From: Fulvivirgaceae bacterium JP3-4
GTDB taxonomy: Bacteria; Bacteroidota; Bacteroidia; Cytophagales; Cyclobacteriaceae
Length of the DNA stretch: 64,000 bases
Direction: 5' to 3'
NCBI GenBank assembly: GCA_029309925.1
Contig: JARKND010000005.1
Coordinates: forward strand, 1,116,001-1,180,000
Part shown: one piece after another, positions 1 to 7,194 of the stretch
How positions within the stretch are numbered: position 1 is the stretch's first letter
How the letters are laid out: every line of letters starts with the position of its first letter
Made by a program: the position numbers and the translations under genes
The notes under the pieces: model-generated
Told to the model about the DNA's origin: nothing
Databases searched by the model: none
What the model saw: only the letters and a program-made list of their open reading frames with translations

Positions 1-2
1 TG

Positions 3-227
3 CCTGATGTTGAGTGTCTTGCCGCTGAATTTCCGACCGAACTTTTATCATATGACAATGGATGGATTGGCTGCGGCATGTGCAATGACGGCACCGCAGT
101 CTACGTAGAGACAAAAATTAACGGCCAGATCAGGTTTTGGAACATCGATTACGCTGCACCGGATCTGTTAAAACAGTTTTCGTCAAAGATTTACAAAAAG
201 GTGTGGTTGTTGAGAGGTCTTCACTAA
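3..227 (+). CDS. C-terminal fragment of an unrecognised protein
   Basis: An open frame runs in from the left edge and stops at TAA 225-227, giving the last 74 residues of a protein. The fragment contains a G-W-I-G-C-G-M-C stretch and ends in a basic segment (K-I-Y-K-K-V-W). I do not recognise the family and see no transmembrane segment. The frame is supported only by its openness and by its position about 65 nt upstream of recF on the same strand. Codon use resembles the neighbours. Function unknown. Confidence 0.5.
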   Translation, partial: PDVECLAAEFPTELLSYDNGWIGCGMCNDGTAVYVETKINGQIRFWNIDYAAPDLLKQFSSKIYKKVWLLRGLH

Positions 228-292
228 CCGCGACCTGGATAAAAAATTGATGGTACGAACTAATCTACGGGTGTTCGCATTACATTTAACCC

Positions 293-1390
293 GTGCATCT
301 CAAGGAACTCAAACTCACAAATTTTAAGAACTACCAGGAGGTCAGACTGGATTTTCAGTCAAAGATCAATGTGCTGGTAGGCAAGAACGGGAGTGGCAAA
401 ACAAATTTGCTGGATGCTATCCATTATCTGTCACTCACCAGAAGCGCATTCTGTGCGGACAACTTTGTCATCCGGCTGGGTGAACAATTCTTTTTTGTAA
501 AAGGATTGTTTCAGACAGGGAAGAATCTGGAAGAAATATCGTGCTCACTGCAGAGCGGGAGCAAGAAAGTTTTCAAGGAAGGTGTCAATGAATATGGCAA
601 GCTAAGCGACCACGTGGGCAAGTATCCGGTTGTCCTAATCGCACCGGACGACACCGAACTTGTCAAAGAAGGGAGCGAGGAACGAAGAAAATTTTTCGAC
701 AGCATCATCGCGCAGCTTGATCGCCAGTATCTCGAAGCGCTGATCCAGTATAACTACGCACTGAAGCAGCGGAACAGCCTGCTTAAAATCTTTGCCGAGA
801 CGAACTCGTTTGACGCGGTTGCGCTGGAGTCGTATGATCAGCTTCTGATCAAATCTGGCGATGTAATTTTTAGAAAGAGAAAAGAGTTTATTTCCGAATT
901 CATCCCGGTATTCCAGAAGTATTATTCCTTCATCGTGGCGGATGAAGTGGCCCTGTTGGAATACAAGACAGAACTGGATAGGACAGGGCTTGAAGCCGGA
1001 CTGACGTCAAATCGTCAGCGCGATTTATACCTGCAGCGAACGAATTTTGGAATTCACCGCGATGATTTTCATTTCATCCTGGGTGGGGGAGAATTGAAGA
1101 AGCTGGGCAGCCAGGGGCAGCAAAAATCGTTTATCATTGCCTTGAAGCTTGCGCAATTTGAAATCCTGAAAAATCATAAGGGATTTAAACCGATCCTGCT
1201 CCTTGATGATATTTTCGACAAACTTGACGATGCCCGCATCGCGAAGCTGCTGGATCTGATAAAAAGAGACGAACTGGGCCAGTTATTTATCACCGATGCC
1301 CGCCCCGACAGAACGCGCGAACTATTAGAGCATATCAACGTTTCTGCGACTATCTTTACGGTAGAAAAAGGACAAATCACGAAAATCTAG
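293..1390 (+). CDS. recF: RecF, DNA replication and repair SMC-like ATPase
   Basis: RecF binds gapped DNA and, with RecO and RecR, loads RecA during post-replication repair. The protein is 365 residues, the usual length. Walker A (GKNGSGKT) is at residues 30-37, directly after the N-terminal strand that begins HLKELKLTNFKNY. The ABC-type signature GSQGQQK is at 272-278 and Walker B (ILLLDD) at 301-306, followed by the D-loop region FDKLDD. The start is a GTG at 293; no ATG lies between it and the conserved N-terminus. It sits just upstream of a small DUF721 gene, a common pairing. Confidence 0.95.
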   Translation: MHLKELKLTNFKNYQEVRLDFQSKINVLVGKNGSGKTNLLDAIHYLSLTRSAFCADNFVIRLGEQFFFVKGLFQTGKNLEEISCSLQSGSKKVFKEGVNEYGKLSDHVGKYPVVLIAPDDTELVKEGSEERRKFFDSIIAQLDRQYLEALIQYNYALKQRNSLLKIFAETNSFDAVALESYDQLLIKSGDVIFRKRKEFISEFIPVFQKYYSFIVADEVALLEYKTELDRTGLEAGLTSNRQRDLYLQRTNFGIHRDDFHFILGGGELKKLGSQGQQKSFIIALKLAQFEILKNHKGFKPILLLDDIFDKLDDARIAKLLDLIKRDELGQLFITDARPDRTRELLEHINVSATIFTVEKGQITKI

Positions 1391-1518
1391 TTACAGGTTT
1401 CGTGTGAAAGTTTACTTGTGGTCCAATAGCCGAATTTACGCTACTCTATTTGTTTTTTGGTTATTGGTCATTGGTGCTTGAATCGCGTACTCATAATCAA
1501 TTGACGAATTTCAAAGTC

Positions 1519-1815
1519 ATGAGCAATAAGAACGATAACACTAAATCCATAGGTCAGGCCCTCCGCGAGATGCTCAATTCGTACAAATTGACTTCGAAAT
1601 TCGATGAAGCTACCCTCATTTCTTCGTGGGAGCGTATGGCGGGAAAACCAATCGCCAAAAGGACCAGGAAAATATATATCCGCAACCAGGTGCTGTTTGT
1701 GGAACTGGATTCACCTGGCATGAAGCACGACTTCTCGATGCACAAGCAGCAGGTGCTGGATATGTTCAAAAAAGAGTTTGGCCCCGGCATAATCACCGAC
1801 ATAATCGTGATGTAG
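1519..1815 (+). CDS. DUF721 protein, DciA-like
   Basis: A 98-residue protein with the DUF721 pattern: a helical N-terminus (IGQALREMLNSYKL), a central W-ERMAGKPIAKRTRKIYIRN segment, a strand with VLFVELDSPG, and a helix ending in IITDIIVM. DUF721 is the domain of DciA, proposed as a replicative-helicase loader in bacteria without DnaC or DnaI. ATG 1519 is chosen because residues upstream in the longer frame (from 1450) are encoded by low-complexity intergenic DNA and do not match the family. The recF neighbour fits a replication or repair role. The family assignment is good; the loader role in this organism is inferred. Confidence 0.8.
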   Translation: MSNKNDNTKSIGQALREMLNSYKLTSKFDEATLISSWERMAGKPIAKRTRKIYIRNQVLFVELDSPGMKHDFSMHKQQVLDMFKKEFGPGIITDIIVM

Positions 1816-1879
1816 CATCCTGAAATCCATAACTTTTCTGGAATCGGATGCGAAATTGTATGAAATTCCACGCTTAAGT

Positions 1880-1909
1880 TTTGAAAAAGTGGAAAACCGT
1901 ATAATTTTG
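1880..1909 (+). promoter_or_regulatory. Bacteroidota-type promoter for the tRNA cluster
   Basis: TTTG at 1880-1883 and TAATTTTG at 1902-1909 (matching TAnnTTTG) are separated by 18 nt, close to the consensus spacing. It lies about 120 nt upstream of tRNA-Tyr and is the only good match in the gap after the DUF721 gene. It probably drives tRNA-Tyr, tRNA-Gly and tRNA-Thr, possibly with read-through into tuf. Confidence 0.55.
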
Positions 1910-2027
1910 CACTCCTGTTTTTTTCCGGGAGGGATAAGGCAGACTTATTACGTTCTCATTTTATTGATCAAATTTCTGAGTTGGCTCCGTTGGCCTACGG
2001 GTAAAAGCTAAGGCAGAAATATAAAGA

Positions 2028-2110
2028 GGGGGAGTACCAAAGCGGCCAACTGGGACAGACTGTAAATCTGTTGTCTTATGACTTCACAGGTTCGAATCCT
2101 GTCTCCCCCA
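2028..2110 (+). tRNA. tRNA-Tyr (GTA)
   Basis: An 83-nt class II tRNA. The acceptor stem GGGGGAG (2028-2034) pairs with CTCCCCC (2103-2109), with discriminator A2110. The anticodon stem ACAGA/TCTGT encloses loop CTGTAAA with anticodon GTA at 2062-2064. The long variable arm is as expected for tRNA-Tyr. The T-arm CACAGGTTCGAATCCTGT is intact. CCA is not encoded. It is first of a three-tRNA cluster ahead of tuf. Confidence 0.96.
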
Positions 2111-2118
2111 CTTAAAGA

Positions 2119-2193
2119 AGTAGGCAATAGGCAAAATGGCAGTAGGCAAAATTAAATACAGATTTGGCTATTGAAAATTGCTTACTGCCTACT
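2119..2193 (+). repeat. Dyad element of the GGCAGTAGGC family between tRNA-Tyr and tRNA-Gly
   Basis: The left part (2119-2153) is made of degenerate AGTAGGCAATAGGCAAAAT words, and the right part (2174-2193) holds the inverse ones, TTGCTTACTGCCTACT. About 15 of 20 positions pair between 2119-2138 and 2174-2193. A related element lies at 27902-28047. It probably folds in the precursor RNA between the two tRNAs. Confidence 0.6.
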
Positions 2194-2198
2194 GATTT

Positions 2199-2271
2199 GC
2201 GGGAGTAGCTCAGTTGGTAGAGCGGCAGCCTTCCAAGCTGCAGGTCGCGGGTTCGAACCTCGTCTCCCGCT
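2199..2271 (+). tRNA. tRNA-Gly (TCC)
   Basis: A 73-nt tRNA. The acceptor stem GCGGGAG (2199-2205) pairs with CTCCCGC (2264-2270), discriminator T2271. The D-arm is TAGCTCAGTTGGTAGAGC. The anticodon stem GCAGC/GCTGC has loop CTTCCAA with anticodon TCC. The T-arm contains GGTTCGAACC. CCA is not encoded. It is the second tRNA of the cluster before tuf. Confidence 0.96.
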
Positions 2272-2276
2272 CTAGT

Positions 2277-2327
2277 AGTCGTCTGACGACTGCGCCAGGG
2301 CTGCGCAATGACAGTCGTCTGACGACT
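2277..2327 (+). repeat. Pair of 15-nt palindromes around a GC-rich hairpin
   Basis: AGTCGTCTGACGACT occurs twice as a direct repeat (2277-2291 and 2313-2327). Each copy is itself a hairpin (AGTCGT/ACGACT). The 21 nt between them (GCGCCAGGG.. CTGCGC) can also fold. The unit fills the gap between tRNA-Gly and tRNA-Thr. Confidence 0.6.
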
Positions 2328-2335
2328 AAGTAGAC

Positions 2336-2407
<72 letters not shown>

Positions 2408-2425
2408 CGAATCGGGTTACAAACG

Positions 2426-2542
2426 GTAACTCGCGAGTAGAGCATCCCGACAGCGGTAGGGAAGGTCGAGAGCTGAGACGATAAATGTCTCAGTGCTGAT
2501 CAAAAGCATCAGCATTCAATTCTCTTCAACAGCTCGAATCGG
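2426..2542 (+). pseudogene. tRNA-Thr relic with a 42-nt twin-hairpin insert in the T-arm
   Basis: A partial second copy of the preceding tRNA-Thr. The D-arm segment 2426-2444 matches tRNA-Thr at 15 of 19 positions. The anticodon arm is replaced by TCCC-GACAGCGGTA-GGGA (2445-2462). The variable loop and T-stem (AGGTCGAGAG, 2463-2472) are kept. The T-loop, 3' T-stem, acceptor strand and 8 nt of 3' flank (2515-2542) are identical to the intact gene. Between T-stem and T-loop lie 42 nt (2473-2514) forming two adjacent hairpins, each a perfect 7-bp stem with a 7-nt loop. The 5' acceptor strand is missing, so it cannot make a normal tRNA. It could be a decayed duplicate or a stable RNA. Confidence 0.7.
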
Positions 2543-2902
2543 AGTTGCGCGAGTAGCTCAAAAAGTCAGAGGTAAAACTCTGCAACATGTTCTTTATATT
2601 ATTGAATGTTGGATTTATTAAAGAGCACATCTCTTCAATAAATCTAAAATCCAGTAGCCCTGGATTATTTTAAACTTGAATACGGACTTTGAAATTCCAA
2701 TTGTCGAGTAGTAGCGCACTCGCGGTCGGACTGAAAATTTCAAATTTCAAATGTCAAATTTAAAATCACTTTTACCTTATTCGAAAGGCTTACAATGTTT
2801 AGGGTGTATTTAGAATCTTCTTGGATGAAGAGGACTCTGCTTACAGTAGTAATTATTTATAACAAACTATACACTTTAAACTTTTAACTGGGATTTTCAA
2901 AT
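2543..2902 (+). other. Leader region upstream of tuf
   Basis: About 360 nt without a gene. 2544-2588 has a weak tRNA-like outline (TAGCTCA, then GTTGC and GCAAC 5-bp arms). 2612-2644 is a strong hairpin described separately. 2737-2766 is AT-rich DNA of the AAATTTCAAATTT family without a clear partner arm. I found no good TTTG/TAnnTTTG promoter, so tuf may depend on read-through from the tRNAs or on a diverged promoter. Confidence 0.5.
2612..2644 (+). other. Minihelix-like hairpin in the tuf leader
   Basis: GATTTATT (2612-2619) pairs with AATAAATC (2637-2644), then after one A/C mismatch AAGAG (2621-2625) pairs with CTCTT (2631-2635) around loop CACAT. The 8+5 bp arrangement resembles an acceptor plus T-stem minihelix, and CTCTTCAA is shared with the 3' half of tRNA-Thr. 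No T-run follows, so it is not an intrinsic terminator. Confidence 0.5.
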
Positions 2903-4090
2903 ATGGCTAAAGAAACATTCGACCGTTCCAAACCACACGTAAACATTGGAACTATCGGTCACGTTGACCACGGTAAGACAACGCTTACTGCTGCTATCAC
3001 TCAAGTACTATCTAAGAAAGGTCTTGCCGCTGTGCGTGACTTCTCTTCTATTGACAACGCTCCTGAAGAAAAGGAACGTGGTATCACGATCAACACTTCA
3101 CACGTAGAATACGCTACTGAAAAGCGTCACTACGCTCACGTTGACTGTCCAGGTCACGCTGACTATGTGAAGAACATGGTTACTGGTGCTGCTCAAATGG
3201 ACGGTGCTATCCTTGTAGTTGCCGCTACTGACGGACCAATGCCGCAAACTCGCGAACACATCCTTCTTGCTCGTCAGGTAGGTGTACCTGCGCTTGTTGT
3301 ATTCATGAACAAAGTTGACTTGGTTGACGATCCGGAATTGTTGGACCTCGTTGAAATGGAAGTTCGTGAATTGATGTCTGCTTATAACTTCCCTGGCGAC
3401 ACAATGCCTGTGATCAGAGGTTCTGCTCTTGGCGCATTGAATGGCGAACCAAAGTGGGTTGAAAAAGTTGAAGAGCTTATGAAAGCTGTTGACGAATTCA
3501 TTCCAATTCCTGTTCGTCTGGTTGACAAAGATTTCTTGATGCCGGTTGAAGACGTGTTCTCAATCACTGGTCGTGGTACTGTTGCTACTGGCCGTATTGA
3601 GCGCGGAATTATCAAAACTGGTGACCCTGTGCAGATTCTCGGTATGGGCGCTGAGAACCTTACTTCTACCATCACGGGTGTGGAAATGTTCCGTAAGATC
3701 CTTGACAGAGGTGAAGCTGGTGATAACGTAGGTCTTCTCCTCCGTGGTATTGAAAAAGAGCAAATCAAGCGTGGTATGGTTATCTGTAAGCCAAACTCAG
3801 TAACGCCTCACGCTAAGTTTAAGGCTGAAGTTTACGTTCTTTCAAAAGAAGAAGGTGGACGTCACACGCCATTCTTCAACAAATACCGCCCTCAGTTCTA
3901 CTTCCGTACAACTGACGTAACTGGTGAGATCTTCTTACCAGCTGGCGTAGAGATGGTTATGCCTGGCGATAACATTTCAATCGAAGTTCAGCTGATCAAC
4001 AAGATCGCTATGGAAAAAGGTCTTCGTTTCGCGATCCGCGAAGGTGGCCGTACCGTAGGTTCAGGTCAGGTAACTGAAATCTTGGATTAA
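2903..4090 (+). CDS. tuf: Elongation factor Tu
   Basis: EF-Tu carries aminoacyl-tRNA to the ribosomal A site as a GTP complex. The protein is 395 residues, full length. G1 GHVDHGKT is at 19-26, G3 DCPGH at 81-85 and G4 NKVD at 136-139, followed by beta-barrel domains 2 and 3 ([13 protein letters not shown], then the C-terminal [12 protein letters not shown]). Codon use is strongly biased, as expected for a highly expressed gene. It lies between tRNA-Thr and tRNA-Trp, the usual Bacteroidota arrangement, and ends in its own strong terminator. Confidence 0.98.
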   Translation: MAKETFDRSKPHVNIGTIGHVDHGKTTLTAAITQVLSKKGLAAVRDFSSIDNAPEEKERGITINTSHVEYATEKRHYAHVDCPGHADYVKNMVTGAAQMDGAILVVAATDGPMPQTREHILLARQVGVPALVVFMNKVDLVDDPELLDLVEMEVRELMSAYNFPGDTMPVIRGSALGALNGEPKWVEKVEELMKAVDEFIPIPVRLVDKDFLMPVEDVFSITGRGTVATGRIERGIIKTGDPVQILGMGAENLTSTITGVEMFRKILDRGEAGDNVGLLLRGIEKEQIKRGMVICKPNSVTPHAKFKAEVYVLSKEEGGRHTPFFNKYRPQFYFRTTDVTGEIFLPAGVEMVMPGDNISIEVQLINKIAMEKGLRFAIREGGRTVGSGQVTEILD

Positions 4091-4145
4091 TAAGCTAAAA
4101 GCAAAGAAAGCCGAAGGTCCCGATGACTATCGGGGCTGAAAGCAC

Positions 4146-4181
4146 AAAGCAGGAGTGAGCTAACGCTTACTTCTGCTTTTT
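4146..4181 (+). terminator. Intrinsic terminator after tuf
   Basis: A 15-bp stem with two G-U pairs (AAAGCAGGAGTGAGC, 4146-4160, against 4165-4179) closes a TAAC loop and runs into a T tract ending at 4181. It lies 55 nt after the tuf stop codon. Confidence 0.85.
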
Positions 4182-4187
4182 GATTCT

Positions 4188-4244
4188 AAATGCCGACCGG
4201 TTAAATGCGGTAAAACCGCAAATTTCGCTTAAATCGGCATTTTT
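4188..4244 (+). other. Second terminator-like branched hairpin between tuf and tRNA-Trp
   Basis: AAATGCCGA (4188-4196) pairs with TCGGCATTT (4234-4242) and is followed by T residues. Inside it GCGGT/ACCGC (4207-4219) forms a nested hairpin. It may back up the tuf terminator. A short GGGG..CCCC hairpin follows (to 4260). A further stem CCCGAT/ATCGGG lies upstream at 4118-4133. Confidence 0.5.
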
Positions 4245-4295
4245 AAGGGGTAACCACCCCATGATCCAAATTCTCAAAGGCTTTTTGCTTTTAGC

Positions 4296-4326
4296 TTTGC
4301 GCTTTCCAGCTTTTCTCCTACCTTTG
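4296..4326 (+). promoter_or_regulatory. Promoter for tRNA-Trp, secE, nusG and rplK
   Basis: TTTG 4296-4299, then 19 nt, then TACCTTTG 4319-4326: an exact match to the Bacteroidota -33/-7 consensus with consensus spacing. The next gene is tRNA-Trp at 4421. Confidence 0.8.
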
Positions 4327-4420
4327 CAGTCCTTTTGGGCTGAGTGTATTCGGGTGCGGCTCAGGGGATTGAGTTATACTCCCTAAAGTAGCGTTCAAAA
4401 GGCAGGAATTTAGATCATAA

Positions 4421-4493
4421 ACGGGTGTAGCTCAATTGGTAGAGTAGCGGTCTCCAAAACCGTTGGCTGGGAGTTCGAGTCTCTCCACCCGTG
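4421..4493 (+). tRNA. tRNA-Trp (CCA)
   Basis: A 73-nt tRNA. The acceptor stem ACGGGTG (4421-4427) pairs with CACCCGT (4486-4492), discriminator G4493. The anticodon stem GCGGT/ACCGT has loop CTCCAAA with anticodon CCA at 4454-4456. T-stem GGGAG/CTCTC, T-loop TTCGAGT. No encoded 3' CCA. A partial interrupted copy follows at 4516-4606. The tRNA-Trp/secE/nusG order is typical of Bacteroidota. Confidence 0.96.
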
Positions 4494-4515
4494 CAAAGAA
4501 GTTTATTGAATTATT

Positions 4516-4606
4516 GGGTGGATGGCTGGGAGCCGATGACGATTGCGAAAGCAATGTCACGGTGCTGATCGAAAGCATCAGCATTCGAGTCTCTCCACCC
4601 GTGCAA
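4516..4606 (+). pseudogene. tRNA-Trp relic with a 51-nt twin-hairpin insert in the T-arm
   Basis: Downstream of intact tRNA-Trp, TGGCTGGGAG (4523-4532) repeats the end of its 5' T-stem. The 24 nt at 4584-4607 repeat its T-loop, 3' T-stem, 3' acceptor strand and 4 nt of flank. Between them lie 51 nt (4533-4583). They form a long hairpin (CCG/CGG, TGAC/GTCA, ATTGC/GCAAT around a GAAA loop) and a second hairpin TGCTGAT-CGAAAGC-ATCAGCA. The second hairpin differs from that in the tRNA-Thr relic by one loop base. GGGTGGA (4516-4522) can pair with TCCACCC (4594-4600), so the RNA could fold as an acceptor/T-arm minihelix with an enlarged T-arm. D and anticodon arms are missing. Confidence 0.7.
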
Positions 4607-4621
4607 AATGATTCGAGGTCG

Positions 4622-4675
4622 AAAATTTGAGGTCCTTTTAAATCTCAAATCCTAAATCTCAAATCTCAAATTTTT
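4622..4675 (+). repeat. AT-rich heptad repeat before secE
   Basis: Degenerate tandem AATCTCA words in one orientation, with one short inverse word (AAAATTTGAGG, 4622-4632) that could pair with the end (CTCAAATTTTT). It belongs to the same class as the AT-rich dyad elements further downstream and ends a few bases before the secE start. Confidence 0.5.
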
Positions 4676-4679
4676 GATA

Positions 4680-4871
4680 ATGGAGAAAGTAACGACCTAT
4701 ATTTCAGAATCCTGGGATGAGATCAAGAACAAAGTGACTTGGTCGAAGTTCAGTGAGTTGCAGAGTAGCGCAGTACTGGTACTGGTAGCGTCAACAATCT
4801 TTGCGTTGGTGATCGGGGCGATCGACTGGGTTTTTAAAACCGGGTTGCAGTGGTTTTATACCGAATTTTAA
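4680..4871 (+). CDS. secE: SecE, preprotein translocase subunit
   Basis: SecE clamps SecY in the SecYEG inner-membrane channel. This is the short single-span form (63 residues). It has an amphipathic N-terminal helix (VTTYISESWDEIKNKVTWSKF) with the conserved V-T-W motif, then one transmembrane segment at about 29-52. ATG 4680 is chosen; a TTG two codons upstream lies in the AT-rich repeat. It is 12 nt upstream of nusG, as in most bacteria. Confidence 0.93.
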   Translation: MEKVTTYISESWDEIKNKVTWSKFSELQSSAVLVLVASTIFALVIGAIDWVFKTGLQWFYTEF

Positions 4872-4883
4872 CATTCAAAGAAA

Positions 4884-5441
4884 ATGGGTGAACTGAAGTG
4901 GTACGTACTCCGGGTTGTCAGCGGACAGGAAAAGAAAGTAAAATCTTACCTGGAAACTGAGATCGAGCGCTCGAAGCTGTCGGAGTTCATTCCTCAAGTG
5001 CTCATACCTTCTGAGAAAGTATATGAAATGAGGGGCGGAAAGAAGAAGGTAAGAGAAAGAAACTTCTTCCCTGGCTACGTTCTCGTATCAGCTGACCTGT
5101 CAAACGGTGAAGCGTACCATGCGGTGAACAACATTCCAGGTGTGATCGGATTCCTCGGAAACAACGGAACCGGTAACACAAAAGAACCAGTTGCGCTCCG
5201 TCAGTCAGAAGTCAACCGGATCTTAGGTAAGGTTGATGAGATCGATGAGTTCGAAGTAAAGCTGGAAACTCCTTTTATTAAAGGAGAATCGGTAAAAGTA
5301 ATGGATGGTCCATTCAGCGGTTTCACTGGAAACGTTGAAGAGATCTTCGAAGATAAAAAGAAGCTCAATGTTATGGTGAAGATCTTCGGCCGTAACACCC
5401 CGGTGGAATTGAGCTACATGCAAGTGGAAAAATTAGAATAA
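4884..5441 (+). CDS. nusG: NusG, transcription antitermination factor
   Basis: NusG binds the beta-prime clamp of RNA polymerase and links transcription to Rho or the ribosome. The protein is 185 residues. The NGN domain is at about 1-110, with W6[10 protein letters not shown] and FFPGYVLV at 61-68. The KOW domain is at about 133-160 ([16 protein letters not shown]). It lies 12 nt after secE and 19 nt before rplK, so the genes are very probably co-transcribed from the promoter at 4296. Confidence 0.97.
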   Translation: MGELKWYVLRVVSGQEKKVKSYLETEIERSKLSEFIPQVLIPSEKVYEMRGGKKKVRERNFFPGYVLVSADLSNGEAYHAVNNIPGVIGFLGNNGTGNTKEPVALRQSEVNRILGKVDEIDEFEVKLETPFIKGESVKVMDGPFSGFTGNVEEIFEDKKKLNVMVKIFGRNTPVELSYMQVEKLE

Positions 5442-5460
5442 CGATTTTGAGCTAAGCGAT

Positions 5461-5904
5461 ATGGCAAAGGAAGTAACAGGTTATCTGAAATTACAGGTAA
5501 AAGGCGGTGCAGCAAACCCAGCACCTCCAATTGGTCCGGCATTGGGTTCCAAAGGTCTTAACATCATGGACTTTTGCAAGCAGTTCAATGCCCGCACACA
5601 AGACAAACCAGGCCAGGTGTTGCCTGTTTTAATCACGATCTACAACGACAAGTCGTTCGACTTCGTGATCAAAACTCCTCCTGCAGCCATATTGATCCTT
5701 GATGCTGCCAAGAAGCAGAAAGGCTCAGCAGAACCTAACCGTACGAAGGTTGGTTCTATCACCTGGGATCAGGTGAAAACTATCGCGCAGACAAAAATGC
5801 CTGACCTCAACGCATTCAAAGTTGAGTCTGCCATGAAGATGGTTGCAGGTACTGCAAGAAGCATGGGAATCACAGTTTCAGGAACAGCCCCTTGGGATAA
5901 ATAA
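5461..5904 (+). CDS. rplK: Ribosomal protein L11
   Basis: L11 forms the GTPase-associated stalk base on 23S rRNA. The protein is 147 residues. The N-terminal domain carries the proline-rich [15 protein letters not shown] segment (about 22-36), and the C-terminal RNA-binding domain ends with [10 protein letters not shown]. It is preceded by nusG and followed 8 nt later by rplA. Confidence 0.97.
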   Translation: MAKEVTGYLKLQVKGGAANPAPPIGPALGSKGLNIMDFCKQFNARTQDKPGQVLPVLITIYNDKSFDFVIKTPPAAILILDAAKKQKGSAEPNRTKVGSITWDQVKTIAQTKMPDLNAFKVESAMKMVAGTARSMGITVSGTAPWDK

Positions 5905-5912
5905 TTAAGACA

Positions 5913-6611
5913 ATGGCAAGAATTTCAAAAAACAGAAAAGCTGTTTTAGCTAAATACAACGCAGAGAAAGAATATTCTCTGGCGGATGCATCTAAACTTT
6001 TGAAGGAAATCACTTTCACGAAGTTCGATGCTTCAGTTGATCTTGATATCCGTTTGGGAGTTGATCCTAAGAAATCAGATCAAATGGTTCGCGGTGTGGT
6101 TTCATTGCCACACGGAATCGGTAAAGTAGTTCGCGTGCTCGTACTGGCAACGCCTGACAAGCATCAGGAAGCAAAAGACGCTGGCGCGGATCACGTAGGT
6201 CTTGACGATTATATCCAAAAGATCGAAGGCGGATGGACAGATATTGATGTGATCATCTGTACGCCAACCGTAATGGCAAAAGTGGGTAAGCTCGGAAAGG
6301 TGCTTGGTCCACGCGGTTTAATGCCAAACCCTAAATCAGGAACTGTTACGCTAGAAGTCGGTAAAGCCGTGAAAGAAGTAAAAGCCGGTAAAATCGATTT
6401 CAAAATTGATAAACAAGGTATCATCCATGTCAGTGTTGGTAAAGCTTCCTTCTCGGCCGATGCAATCCGGGACAACGCTACAGAAATGATCAATACCCTG
6501 GCGAAGCTGAAGCCTGCCTCAGCGAAAGGTGACTACTTCAGAAGTATCACTATTTCGACAACCATGAGCCCAGGCATCGCTATCGACAAAAATTCAATTG
6601 CTGGTATCTAA
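5913..6611 (+). CDS. rplA: Ribosomal protein L1
   Basis: L1 binds the mobile L1 stalk of 23S rRNA and in many bacteria represses its own operon. The protein is 232 residues, normal length. The signature [19 protein letters not shown] is present in the middle (about 128-146), and the C-terminal [15 protein letters not shown] segment is typical. It is 8 nt after rplK and 13 nt before rplJ. A possible L1 binding site was not located. Confidence 0.97.
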   Translation: MARISKNRKAVLAKYNAEKEYSLADASKLLKEITFTKFDASVDLDIRLGVDPKKSDQMVRGVVSLPHGIGKVVRVLVLATPDKHQEAKDAGADHVGLDDYIQKIEGGWTDIDVIICTPTVMAKVGKLGKVLGPRGLMPNPKSGTVTLEVGKAVKEVKAGKIDFKIDKQGIIHVSVGKASFSADAIRDNATEMINTLAKLKPASAKGDYFRSITISTTMSPGIAIDKNSIAGI

Positions 6612-6624
6612 GATCTAAAAACAC

Positions 6625-7155
6625 ATGACCAGAGAAGAAAAAGCACAGATCATAGACGAGCTTGCAGAAAAGTTTGCAAACCATGCTCACTTCTATATTA
6701 CTGATGCAGGTGGCTTCACAGTTGCCCAAATCAATAATTTCAGAAGACTTTGTTTCAAGAATGGCGTAGAGTACCGCGTTTACAAAAACACGTTGATCCG
6801 CAAAGCTCTTGAAAAACAAGAAGGCACTGACTTCTCACCTTTGTTTAAAACGCTTCACGGTTTCTCAGGAGTAATTTTCTCCAAGGAATCAGGTAACGTT
6901 CCTGCAAAAGTGATCCAGGAGTTCCGTGTGAAGATGGCCGGCAAACCTGGACTGAAAGCCGCTTCTATCTCCTCAGACCTCTTCATAGGGGATGAGAACC
7001 TTAAAATGCTCGCTGAACTCAAATCTAAAAATGAGCTCATCGGTGAAGTTATTGGCCTACTCCAATCACCTGCGAAGAATGTTATTTCTGCTCTTCAGAG
7101 CGGAAAGCACACCGTTGCTGGTCTGTTGAAGACATTGGAAAGCCGCGCGAAATAA
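6625..7155 (+). CDS. rplJ: Ribosomal protein L10
   Basis: L10 anchors L7/L12 dimers to the ribosomal stalk. The protein is 176 residues. The N-terminal rRNA-binding domain includes REEKAQIIDELAEKF and VEYRVYKNTLIRKAL, with KTLHGFSGVIFS following. The C-terminal helix that binds L7/L12 ends HTVAGLLKTLESRAK. The start ATG 6625 is 13 nt after rplA. rplL follows after 39 nt. Confidence 0.96.
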   Translation: MTREEKAQIIDELAEKFANHAHFYITDAGGFTVAQINNFRRLCFKNGVEYRVYKNTLIRKALEKQEGTDFSPLFKTLHGFSGVIFSKESGNVPAKVIQEFRVKMAGKPGLKAASISSDLFIGDENLKMLAELKSKNELIGEVIGLLQSPAKNVISALQSGKHTVAGLLKTLESRAK

Positions 7156-7194
7156 AATTATTGTTGAACCTGAATTAATTAAATTTTTACAAAA

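Noticed and set aside
1450-1518. Upstream extension of the DUF721 frame
   Set aside because: The 23 extra codons come from low-complexity TTGGTTATTGG-type DNA and do not fit the family; ATG 1519 is better.
4180-4386. 68-residue plus-strand frame
   Set aside because: It covers the tuf downstream hairpins and the promoter at 4296-4326; no family resemblance.
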